A stretch of DNA of 64,000 nt from Xanthomonas theicola (GTDB lineage: Bacteria; Pseudomonadota; Gammaproteobacteria; Xanthomonadales; Xanthomonadaceae), in contig NZ_CP049017.1 of the NCBI RefSeq assembly GCF_014236795.1, forward strand, positions 412,001 to 476,000. The letters run 5' to 3'. Positions 28,379 to 36,093 of this stretch are shown here, in pieces (the first letter of the stretch is position 1; every line of letters begins with the position of its first letter). The notes beneath the pieces were generated by a model. That model was not told where the DNA came from. It ran no database searches and saw only the letters and a program-made list of their open reading frames with translations. Made by a program: the position numbers and the translations under genes.

Positions 28379-29510
28379 ATGGACGGACTCTTTCACGCAA
28401 CGCTGCATTGGGTGCAGCCCTTGGCGGACACGAACATCGGCGATTTCATCTTCTTCCGGTTGATCAACGATTATTTCAGCAACGAAATCGCCAAGTTCGG
28501 CCTGGCGTTGACACAGCGCGCGATGAAATGGGTCAGTGCGATCGCGCTGACGGTGACCACAGCTGTGGGTACTGCTGGTGGGGTACCGGATCGCGACGGG
28601 CCAATCCCGTGAGAACGCGATGGTAGTCGTCGCCAAGGCGGCCAGGATCGTGTTCATTGTGACCTTGGCCACGACGGTGGGGATAAGCGGCGTCTCGCTG
28701 CACACGGCCATGACCGACAACCTGGACAAGGAAATCCACGAACTGTTCACGGGAGAGCGCGATGCCGGTTCGGCCGATGCGATCGACCAGAACCTGGCCT
28801 ACACCCAACTGGCACTCAGCGCATTGGATGCGGTGCGAGTAACCTCGAGCGATCCGGAGGCGATCGCGATGAAAGCACGCGCCGTCCTGCTGGCGGGAGT
28901 GGGCACGGCCAGTCCGCCGATGGTGGCCGGGGCGATGCTGTTGCTGTTCAAGTTCACCATGGCGTTCCTGGTCGGGATCGGACCGATCTTCATTCTGTTC
29001 CTGGCCTTCGACCAGACCAGGGATCTTTTCAAGCGTTGGCTGTTCTACATCATCGGGACGCTGTTCTCGATGTCGCTGTTGTCCGTGGTCTCGGGCATGG
29101 TGCTGAAATTCACGGCGAAGGCCGCGGCCGCCTTCTGGCTGGTGAAGTTCGTGCCGCTGGCAAGCCCGGAAGGGTTGAATTCGCAGGCGTTGCAGCAGGG
29201 CGGCATCGGCCTGCTGATGACCCTGTTGATTATCACGGTGCCGACGATTGGCGCTACGGTGTGGCAGGCCAACCTGGGGAACTTCATGCACTTCTCGGCC
29301 TTTGGCGGCGGTGCGGCATCGAGCCCAGGGCCGCAGGGGCAGCCGCCGGGGTCGTATGTGCCGCAACAACAACCAAGTAATGATAATAAGACGACCAGCG
29401 GTGCCATTGGTGTTGATGCGCATACAGCAAAAATGGGAGGGCAAGGTGCAAGTACACAACCTCCAGGGACACGTGGCTTAGCTGGCTCTAAAGATAGCAA
29501 TATTAGCTAA
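28379..29510 (+). pseudogene. virB6: VirB6-like T4SS inner-membrane protein, frameshifted
   Basis: A polytopic membrane protein with the VirB6/TrbL core (MAFLVGIGPIFILFLAFDQTRDLFKRWLFYIIGTLFS). The first ~60 codons (frame from 28379) run to about 28558, then the frame continues one base later (WVLLVGYRIATGQSREN) to the stop at 29510. An extra A near 28561, giving ACCACAGCTG where the frame would fit ACCACGCTG, explains the break. The C-terminal ~60 residues are a low-complexity Gly/Pro/Ser tail after SAFGGGAASSPGPQGQPPG. Either the gene is broken or there is a sequencing error. Confidence 0.72.
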
Positions 29511-29536
29511 CATCAAGGATGATGAGGTCTATCTTC

Positions 29537-30079
29537 ATGAACCTACTGAGATTGCTGTGCATTTTTCTGTGCGTGCTTTCTGAGAACGCTCGGGCAGAGC
29601 GAGGTTGTCCGCCTGGCATGATTCCTGGGGGGAGTAATCCCTACAACATGGCGACCTGTGCTCCCATTCCTCCTGGCTATTACCAAGAACAGCCTGCTCC
29701 CGCACCACGCCCCTTGGGGAAATGGATTCGGACTTGGGGTTCGGTTTCCATCGGCTCACTGGGACTGGAACGTAATTACGGTGTATCGAAAGGAAAGCTA
29801 ACAAAAGAGGACGCGGAAAGAGATGCAATGGCACGTTGTTCAAAGCACGGAGAGAAAGATTGTAAGATTGGTTTGTCCTACTTCAATCAATGTGTTGCCG
29901 TAGGAGAGCCTCAGATTGATGGCAAGCCAAACTTGCTCGGATATGTACACATTGTTGGAGATGCTAAAGTGGAAGAGGCTGCTGCTGCTGCAAAATCAGC
30001 ATGCGAAAAAGATAATCCAAGAAATGAATGTAAAGTTATTTACAAAGCCTGCTCAGAGCAAATTTTTGAGAAGTATTGA
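29537..30079 (+). CDS. DUF4189-like exported protein, copy 1
   Basis: About 180 residues with a signal peptide (LLRLLCIFLCVLSENARA). The mature N-terminus has the motif CPPGxIPGGxNPxNMATCAP followed by a Pro-rich linker. The C-terminal ~110 residues fit DUF4189-type domains: WGSVS...YGVSKGKLTKEDAERDAMARC, then CKIGLSYFNQCVAV and CKVIYKACS, with paired cysteines. The ATG at 29537 was chosen for its upstream TGAGG; 29519 and 29522 are alternatives. It follows virB6 directly and a diverged copy lies at 30486. The function is unknown; the location suggests a periplasmic partner of VirB6. Confidence 0.65.
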   Translation: MNLLRLLCIFLCVLSENARAERGCPPGMIPGGSNPYNMATCAPIPPGYYQEQPAPAPRPLGKWIRTWGSVSIGSLGLERNYGVSKGKLTKEDAERDAMARCSKHGEKDCKIGLSYFNQCVAVGEPQIDGKPNLLGYVHIVGDAKVEEAAAAAKSACEKDNPRNECKVIYKACSEQIFEKY

Positions 30080-30438
30080 CTATAGCTTTGAAGATAAGAG
30101 ATGAAAAATCGCGGACTGTTCGCAGTCTTCCTGTTGTAATGACGCTGTTGATTATCACGGTGCCGACGATTGGTGCTACGGTGTGGCAGGCCAACCTGGG
30201 GAACTTCATGCACTTCTCGGCCTTTGGCGGCGGTGCGGCATCGAGCCCAGGGCCGCAGGGTCAGCCGCCGGGGTCGTATGTGCCACCGCAGGCGCCAGAA
30301 AACAGAGATACTGGTGCAAGCAATAGCTTTCCGCCCCAAGCGGGGATAAAAAGAATTGCAGGCGCAGATTCAACGCAATCGTCTCTACCAACCGGCTCAC
30401 GTGGACAAGCGGGGCGGGAACATGATCGGGACGCCTGA
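30075..30438 (+). pseudogene. Duplicated VirB6 C-terminal end with a different tail
   Basis: From 30139 (ATG ACG CTG TTG...) about 50 codons are almost identical at the DNA level to the virB6 3' end at 29214-29362 (only a few base differences), then the tail diverges (QAPENRDTG... versus QQQPSNDNK...). Just upstream, 30101-30139 encodes MKNRGLFAVFLL and a stop, a copy of the start of the 31101 gene, and 30075-30100 resembles 31075-31100. It lacks the membrane core, so it is not a working VirB6. It looks like a silent tail cassette. Confidence 0.7.
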
Positions 30439-30485
30439 TCGATTGACCATCAATGTGATCGTTGGTTATAGGGATTGTGATAATG

Positions 30486-31010
30486 AGGCATATGGCATAC
30501 TGGATTTTGCCGATGGCGGCGGCGTTGTTTTGTGCGAACGCTTGGGCAGAGCAGGGTTGTCCACCCGGCCTAATTCCTGGAGGGGCCAATCCCTCCAACA
30601 TGGCGACCTGTGCTCCTATTCCCCCCGGGTATTATCAAGAGCAGCCGGCTCCGCCACCGCGTCCTCTGGGGAAATGGCTAAAAACGTGGGGGGCCGTTGC
30701 AACTGATGGTGGCGAAAACCTTGGCGTATCAACAGGAAAACTGAAAAAATCCGAGGCGGAACAAGACGCGCGAAAAAAATGCGATGGCATAAGTTCAGAA
30801 AAATGTCATGTTGCTATTTCTTATCAAAACCAGTGTGTCTCGGTTGTACAGCCAAAAACAGAAGGACTAGGAATCGTCACTTATTATCATGGTCCATCTA
30901 CTGAAGAAACCAGCCGAGATGGCTTATTGAATTGCCAGAAAAATAACCATGACATGAGTTGCGAGGTCGTTTACACCAATTGTACGGAGCAGATTTTCCA
31001 GAGATTTTAG
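30486..31010 (+). CDS. DUF4189-like exported protein, copy 2
   Basis: A 174-residue homologue of the 29537 product: signal peptide ending NAWA, the same CPPGLIPGGANPSNMATCAP motif and Pro-rich linker (PAPPPRPLGKW), then a more diverged DUF4189-like domain (GVSTGKLKKSEAEQDARKKC, CHVAISYQNQC, CEVVYTNCTEQIF). The leader and the N-terminal motif are the best conserved parts, while the C-terminal domain is much more different. That fits a variable domain with a constant presentation part. It follows the duplicated VirB6 tail, giving a second tail/DUF4189 unit. Confidence 0.65.
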   Translation, partial: RHMAYWILPMAAALFCANAWAEQGCPPGLIPGGANPSNMATCAPIPPGYYQEQPAPPPRPLGKWLKTWGAVATDGGENLGVSTGKLKKSEAEQDARKKCDGISSEKCHVAISYQNQCVSVVQPKTEGLGIVTYYHGPSTEETSRDGLLNCQKNNHDMSCEVVYTNCTEQIFQRF

Positions 31011-31100
31011 GGAATGAAAAGCACGCTGCTGATTCGCGTAGGCGTTGTAATGACGAATCATGTAGCACAAAGGTATTGATTCTAACTTTGGAGATGGGAG

Positions 31101-31427
31101 ATGAAAAAGCGCGGACTGTTCGCCGCCTTCCTGTTGTCTGGCATAGCGTTGTCCTCATCAGCGCAATCCGGCGGCTACTACGAGTTCATCCCTTACTACA
31201 ACAACAATCCCTTCCTCTTCTGCACCATCGGCGTTCCCAGTGATTGCTGGGCGCCAGTAAATCCTGCTACCGGCACATACACGGTCACCAATCCCTACTG
31301 CTTCAACTCCTACTCCGCGTTGCTCTATGCCCGTGTGTGCCCACAGGGGCTTTCCGATGGGGCTCCGCAGTCCCGGGCAGCGCCACAACCTCGTTCGTCT
31401 CGCACATCGAACCGTCCGATTCGCTAA
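31101..31427 (+). CDS. Small exported Cys-containing protein, unknown
   Basis: A 108-residue protein with a signal peptide (MKKRGLFAAFLLSGIALSSSAQ) and an aromatic-rich mature part (YYEFIPYYNNNPFLFC) with four cysteines that could form disulfides, and a Ser/Arg/Pro-rich tail. I do not recognise a family. The upstream region and the first codons are repeated at 30075-30138, exactly 1,000 bases earlier, at the join of the VirB6-tail duplication. Confidence 0.55.
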   Translation: MKKRGLFAAFLLSGIALSSSAQSGGYYEFIPYYNNNPFLFCTIGVPSDCWAPVNPATGTYTVTNPYCFNSYSALLYARVCPQGLSDGAPQSRAAPQPRSSRTSNRPIR

Positions 31428-31454
31428 CTGAACACGGCGCAAAGGAGAAGGATC

Positions 31455-31985
31455 ATGGAGCAGAAAACCGAGCTGCCACAGACGGATTGGGAACACGCGA
31501 TCCAGCGTGTCTACAGCTTGCTCACCGCCGTCATTCTGGCGGTCTCGCTGACCGCTTGCATCACCGTCCTGGCCTGCCGTATGTCAAGCGGCATCGCGCT
31601 CGTGCTCGCGCAATGGGCAGCTGGCTTGAGCGCGTTGCTGCACTTTGCGGTGGCAGTCATGTTGGCCAGGCTCGCAGCGCAGGCGGTACGTGTCAGGAAG
31701 CACCTGCAATCCGGCGGCAAGCATACCGCGCAATCGAAACAGTTGCGCCGCTCGATACGCAGCGTGACCGGCGTGACGGTGCTGATGTTGTTGCCGGCCA
31801 TCGCGGCGTCGGCGCTTCCGATTGCATTGCCTGTCGTCATACGGGTGCCTGAAGTCGGCATGGTGTTTGTGTTCCTGATAGGCGCGCTGCTCATGCATCG
31901 CATCACCATCCGGCACGCATGCCAGCGGTTGGCCGAAGCAATTCCCGCCGCCCAACAAGCTGCGCAACGCACGCTGGTGGCGTGA
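31455..31985 (+). CDS. Four-helix membrane protein, unknown
   Basis: A 176-residue inner-membrane protein with four hydrophobic segments (near residues 20-38, 50-70, 105-125 and 130-150) and short charged loops. No domain recognised. It starts 27 bases after the 31101 gene, preceded by AAAGGAGAAGG, and ends 8 bases before the third lipoprotein, so it is probably in the same operon. Confidence 0.6.
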   Translation: MEQKTELPQTDWEHAIQRVYSLLTAVILAVSLTACITVLACRMSSGIALVLAQWAAGLSALLHFAVAVMLARLAAQAVRVRKHLQSGGKHTAQSKQLRRSIRSVTGVTVLMLLPAIAASALPIALPVVIRVPEVGMVFVFLIGALLMHRITIRHACQRLAEAIPAAQQAAQRTLVA

Positions 31986-31993
31986 CACGGCCT

Positions 31994-32638
31994 ATGAAAA
32001 TCACCGTTTTCAGCTGTCTTCTCCTTCTCCTGTTGGCGGGGTGCAATCCGATGAATGCTGTTTCTGGCAAGACCGAGCAGACCGATGCCGATGGCGATCC
32101 GGTCTACCGCAAGAACCCGCAACCGACGCAGGCGTACCGGATCACCATGACCATCGAGGATGCGCCGGGGCCGTTTGCGCATGTATCGGGGACGGCGTTC
32201 TATGACATGACCAACCACGTGCAATGTACGCCGATAAACGAACCTTTATTAGGGATGTCAACAAAACAGAAGGAGGACGTTATTCCCATCCACTTTCAAA
32301 AAATCGATGAAACGACGTATGTGGGAACGATCTACGCCGATGGCATGGTCGATGCGGATTATTACGGCAAGGGCGTGTGCCGATTCGAGTTGACTGGCGT
32401 CGGCATTGCGTTGAAAGCGACAGGCAAGCATGACGAGACGCGGTTTGAGCCTGCGTTGTTCAAAAAAGAGATTTATAGCCCCGAGCCAAAAGTGACTTAT
32501 TTTTGGAAGGGTCGCTATCCAAAAGTAGACATGGATGACTTCCCCGATAGTGGCAGGACAAGTGTTGATGATTTCAATGAAACGGCGCGCCATAATATTT
32601 TCAAAGTCACTCTTTCTTCCCATAAGGAATCGCCATGA
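31994..32638 (+). CDS. Lipoprotein, predicted immunity protein, copy 3
   Basis: A 214-residue lipoprotein with lipobox LAGC (Cys17). The mature part matches the copies at 4395 and 5941 (DGDPVYRKNPQPTQAYRI, IYADGMVDADYYGKG, YFWKGRYP) but the leader is different, so leader and mature part do not share all their history. It overlaps the lipase start by 4 bases (ATGA), as in the other copies. Confidence 0.72.
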   Translation: MKITVFSCLLLLLLAGCNPMNAVSGKTEQTDADGDPVYRKNPQPTQAYRITMTIEDAPGPFAHVSGTAFYDMTNHVQCTPINEPLLGMSTKQKEDVIPIHFQKIDETTYVGTIYADGMVDADYYGKGVCRFELTGVGIALKATGKHDETRFEPALFKKEIYSPEPKVTYFWKGRYPKVDMDDFPDSGRTSVDDFNETARHNIFKVTLSSHKESP

Positions 32639-33933
32639 GCATGGCCAGTAAACAATATGCCGCGCTCGCATTTGATGCCTATTACAAGCCGCCAGAGACA
32701 GGAGAAAAAAGTAAACCCGTTGCTATAGGTGGAGCCTCTTACAAACGCCTCAGCTACATGGATAGCCCTTCCGGCTATCAAGGCATCCTTTATCAGCGAC
32801 TGGATACGAACGAACTGATCGTCGCTCACCGTGGCACCGAGCCCCGGCGTGAGTTGATAAGCGATGGTTTGCTGGCCGATGGCGGCATGGTGGCCACTCG
32901 TCACAACACGCAGGCGGCTGACGCCATCGAATTTACTCAGCATGCCTTGGAGTATGCAAAGAAGATCAGCAAAGACGGTAAGGTTCCCGAAGTCACCGTC
33001 GCCGGCCACTCCCTGGGCGGCACTCTGGCGCAAGTGACGGCGCACCACTTTGACTTGGAGGGCGAGACCTTCAACGCCTACGGCGCGGTCAGCTTGCACC
33101 GGCGCATTTCCGAGGGCGGCCACGATCTCGTCAACCATGTCATGGCGGGCGATCCGGTCAGCGCCGCCAGCCAGCACTACGGCCAGGTGCGCCTCTATGC
33201 CACACACCAGGAGATCGCCACGCTACAGCGCGCCGGCTACGACCACCACCACGGTGGACTGAACGTGCGTAACCCGCTGAGCGCGGCCAGCGGGTTGGTG
33301 ATGGCCTCGCACAGCATGAACAACTTGCTGCCGGAGGACGAGCAGGGCAAGCCGCACCACGCGGTGCTGGAGGACCCGGCGGCGCGGCAATTGGCGCAGC
33401 ACCATGCGCCGATGATCGCCCGGTACCGCGACGACGTGGCGTCGCTGCGGCTCGGCATGACGCTCGGGGCGCGCGGCTGGGGCGGGCTGCTGCAAGACGG
33501 CATCGAGGCATTGCGCGGGCCGCTGGCGCCAGGCGCCGGCCGTGACAGCATTGGCGTGCCGACGTGGAGCGAACACATGCAACGACTGCATGACCCCAAG
33601 GCCCACGGCGCCGCATCGCAGGACCAGGGCTGGCATGTGCCGTTGCGCGTGTCGGGGGAAAGCCTGCAATCGGCGCCGGCAGCGCCCGTCTCCTTGCACG
33701 ATGACCCGGCCGCCTTTCTCGACCGCATGCTGGCGGCGGCGCAGAGCGGCGACCGCACCACGTTCCGGCAGATGACCCAGGCATTGGCCAATGAAGAACC
33801 TGGCCGCGCCCTGCGTGCCCAGGCCATCGCGACGGTGGACCAGCAGCAGGCGGCGCAGCAAGCCTTGCAGGCGCAGCAGCAGGCGGACAGGCAGCAGCAG
33901 GAAATGGGGCGCGACACAGCACGCGCGCGCTGA
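32635..33933 (+). CDS. Class 3 lipase, predicted antibacterial effector, copy 3
   Basis: A 432-residue homologue of the lipase at 3085 with the full set of motifs: HRGTE near 65, GHSLGG with Ser126, AGDPV, and a serine-histidine pair in MASHSMNN. The Gln-rich C-terminus (QQQAAQQALQAQQQADRQQQ) is present. The frame is open and the partner lipoprotein overlaps it, so this is the best candidate for an expressed effector beside T4SS genes. No signal peptide, as expected for a T4SS substrate. Confidence 0.75.
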   Translation: MSMASKQYAALAFDAYYKPPETGEKSKPVAIGGASYKRLSYMDSPSGYQGILYQRLDTNELIVAHRGTEPRRELISDGLLADGGMVATRHNTQAADAIEFTQHALEYAKKISKDGKVPEVTVAGHSLGGTLAQVTAHHFDLEGETFNAYGAVSLHRRISEGGHDLVNHVMAGDPVSAASQHYGQVRLYATHQEIATLQRAGYDHHHGGLNVRNPLSAASGLVMASHSMNNLLPEDEQGKPHHAVLEDPAARQLAQHHAPMIARYRDDVASLRLGMTLGARGWGGLLQDGIEALRGPLAPGAGRDSIGVPTWSEHMQRLHDPKAHGAASQDQGWHVPLRVSGESLQSAPAAPVSLHDDPAAFLDRMLAAAQSGDRTTFRQMTQALANEEPGRALRAQAIATVDQQQAAQQALQAQQQADRQQQEMGRDTARAR

Positions 33934-33958
33934 GCGTTGCCCGGATGCAGGAGGCACG

Positions 33959-34738
33959 ATGAACCGGCGCGACACGCTGGCGCTGGCCAGCCAAGCCGCC
34001 ACGCTCATGGAGCAATTCGAGCGGCGCTGCGCCGAGCTGGAGCGGCAACAACGGCAACTCGCACAGCCCCTCGAAAAAGTCGCGCAATCCTTGCCGGGCG
34101 CGGCCGCGCGTTCGGTGCAGGAGACGCTGCAGCGTGTTCCCGATGCGTTGATCCGGCAGGTGCGGAACGGCATCGACGAGCCCGTCGCCGGCTTTGAAAA
34201 GCGGCTACAGCACGCGGGCCGTTTGCTCAGGGAGGGCGCGCCGTCGTTGGCTGTCCAACTCAAGCGCGTCGAGCGCATGCAGCGCCTTCTGCTGTGGAAG
34301 GGGGCCGCAGTCACGTTGGGGAGCTTGCTGCTGTTGCTCGCTGGCGGCGGCTGGCCGCTGATGCAGTACCGCCCGGACAGACGCGACAACCAACTACGCG
34401 CCGAGCTTCTGCGCGCCTACAACGCTGCCGACGTGACGCTGTGCGAGGGCCGCCTGTGCGCCAACACCGAGACGCAGGGCCCACCTACGGTGATCCTCGC
34501 CAGTACCGGTTGGTCCGCTCGCGATGACGCCAGGGTACGTCATCGCTGGGACCTGACACGGCAGGCGCTGGCCTGCGACGCCCTTTGGGGTGGTGGTCGA
34601 TGGCCATGGACGGCATGGCCTGTCAAAATTCTCTACGCCATCTATCGGGCTGACTACCATAGGGAGCCTCGAACAACTCATAATTTCATTGAGATGAGCG
34701 GCGAAGGCGCCGCTGCCGCGTCCTGCCAGACCGCCTGA
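33959..34738 (+). CDS. Coiled-coil membrane protein of the lipase module (copy 2, frameshifted end)
   Basis: The first ~175 residues match the 189-residue protein at 2486, including the coiled coil and the membrane segment (LGSLLLLLAGGGW). A strong AGGAGG box sits 5 bases before the ATG. Near 34480 one base is missing relative to the copy at 2486: the natural end (TYGDPRQYRLVRSR, stop at 34525-34527) is in another frame. The read frame continues instead into unrelated sequence to 34738. The extra ~80 residues are probably an artefact of the frameshift. Confidence 0.6.
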   Translation: MNRRDTLALASQAATLMEQFERRCAELERQQRQLAQPLEKVAQSLPGAAARSVQETLQRVPDALIRQVRNGIDEPVAGFEKRLQHAGRLLREGAPSLAVQLKRVERMQRLLLWKGAAVTLGSLLLLLAGGGWPLMQYRPDRRDNQLRAELLRAYNAADVTLCEGRLCANTETQGPPTVILASTGWSARDDARVRHRWDLTRQALACDALWGGGRWPWTAWPVKILYAIYRADYHREPRTTHNFIEMSGEGAAAASCQTA

Positions 34739-35245
34739 GGGCATCGCCGGTCGCTGGATGGCGTCGATGTAGGCGGGAGGCGGCCATTCGGCCGCTTCAC
34801 CCGATCGCGCGGGCACCATGCCCCGGTGCTGCCGCGCCAACCGCATCCGGTTGTGGCTGGCGACCTTCAACTGGTGCCCCTGGGCGATGGCCGAGTCTCC
34901 GACGATTCAGACGTTATGCGTGGACAGCGGCTATGCCGGTCACTGTGCGCAGACCCTTTCGCCGTGCCACAAGCTCCGGGCACAGGTGGTCGGACATCCT
35001 GCCAATCGCAACGTCGGACGCGGATCGACGACCGCCAGCCAGACCTGTTCACCGTGCAGGCCGAGCCCAAGGGACGGGTGGTGCTGGCCAAGCGCTGGGT
35101 GATCGAACGCTCCCATGCCTGGAATGAGCGCGCCCGTCGCCTGATCATGCATCACGACCGTTCGATGTGCGTATCCGAAGCATGGACATGGTTCACCGCG
35201 GCCCGCAACCTGCTTCGCAAGCTAACGACTTGATTTTGTAAACAC
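34660..35245 (+). mobile_element. IS5 family element, decayed
   Basis: Fragments of an IS5-type transposase in two frames: CVDSGYAGHCAQ around 34917, then KGRVVLAKRWVIERSHAWNERARRLIMHHDR around 35070-35165, ending LLRKLTT at 35233. Several frameshifts break the DDE domain. The left side near 34664 has AGCCTCGAACAACTCAT, and a related CACCTCGAACAACCTGTCAT follows the repeat at 55915, so both may be ends of the same element type. Confidence 0.7.
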
Positions 35246-35247
35246 CC

Positions 35248-35297
35248 TCTGATGTCGCTCCCACAAGTGGCATCACTTGGATCGAAAGTGCTCTAGA
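35248..35297 (-). repeat. Intergenic repeat, copy 2
   Basis: On the minus strand it reads CTAGAGCACTTTCGATCCAA, then GTGATGCCACTTGTGGGAGCGAC. It directly borders the right side of the IS5 remnant. Copies at 18492 and 55870 share the layout. Confidence 0.6.
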
Positions 35298-35369
35298 ATG
35301 GCCGTTCCACGGCGAATGACGACACTCCTTGGCGGCGATCCGCTGCGATTGTCGGCGTCGGCTCATCGC

Positions 35370-35981
35370 ATGGAGTGTCGCTTGAATCCATCGGTCACAG
35401 GCAATCGGCGGGTCCGTCTCGGCAAGGTCGAGGTGCTGTCCGACAACTGGTACGTGCTGCGCAAGGTCACCTTCGATTTCCAGCGCAGCGACGGTAGCTG
35501 GCAGACGCTGTCGCGCGAGGCCTACGACCGCGGCAACGGCGCCACCATCCTGCTCTACAGCCGCGCCAGGCAGACGGTGATGCTGACCCGCCAGTTCCGC
35601 TTGCCGACGCTGCTCAACGGCAATCCCGACGGCATGCTCATCGAGGCCTGCGCCGGGCTGCTGGACCAGCACGATCCGCAGACCTGCATCCGCAAGGAGA
35701 CCGAAGAGGAAACCGGCTACCGGATCGAGAACGTGCGCAAGGTGTTCGAGGCATTCATGAGCCCGGGTTCGGTCACCGAACGGCTGTATTTCTTCGTGGG
35801 CGAGTATTTCGATCGCGACAAGGTCGGCGCGGGCGGCGGCATTGCCGCCGAGGGCGAGGAGATCGAGGTGTTGGAACTGCCGCTGGAGACTGCGCTGGCG
35901 ATGGTCGCGTCCGGCGAGATCGCCGACGGCAAGACGATCATGTTGTTGCAGTACGCCAAGCTGCATGGGGTGATGGGGTAG
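35370..35981 (+). CDS. nudK: GDP-mannose pyrophosphatase NudK (Nudix hydrolase)
   Basis: A 203-residue Nudix protein matching NudK along its length: [43 protein letters not shown], the Nudix region [22 protein letters not shown], and the end [36 protein letters not shown]. It cleaves GDP-mannose to mannose-1-phosphate and GMP. In the Nudix box the position usually occupied by the first Glu is Asp, a conservative change. The start at 35370 gives a slightly longer N-terminus than E. coli NudK; TTG at 35382 is another possibility. Confidence 0.88.
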   Translation: MECRLNPSVTGNRRVRLGKVEVLSDNWYVLRKVTFDFQRSDGSWQTLSREAYDRGNGATILLYSRARQTVMLTRQFRLPTLLNGNPDGMLIEACAGLLDQHDPQTCIRKETEEETGYRIENVRKVFEAFMSPGSVTERLYFFVGEYFDRDKVGAGGGIAAEGEEIEVLELPLETALAMVASGEIADGKTIMLLQYAKLHGVMG

Positions 35982-36093
35982 CGCGTTTTTGTCGGCTCTT
36001 CCTACAAGGGCGCATCGATCTGCGTTGAAATGCGTTGGCCGTGCTCGTGCGGCGCGTGCCGGCGCGCGCGCCCGCCTTTGCCGTCCGCCACGC

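Noticed and set aside
34818..35233. Intact transposase gene
   Set aside because: The IS5 similarity is split over two frames; it is a remnant.
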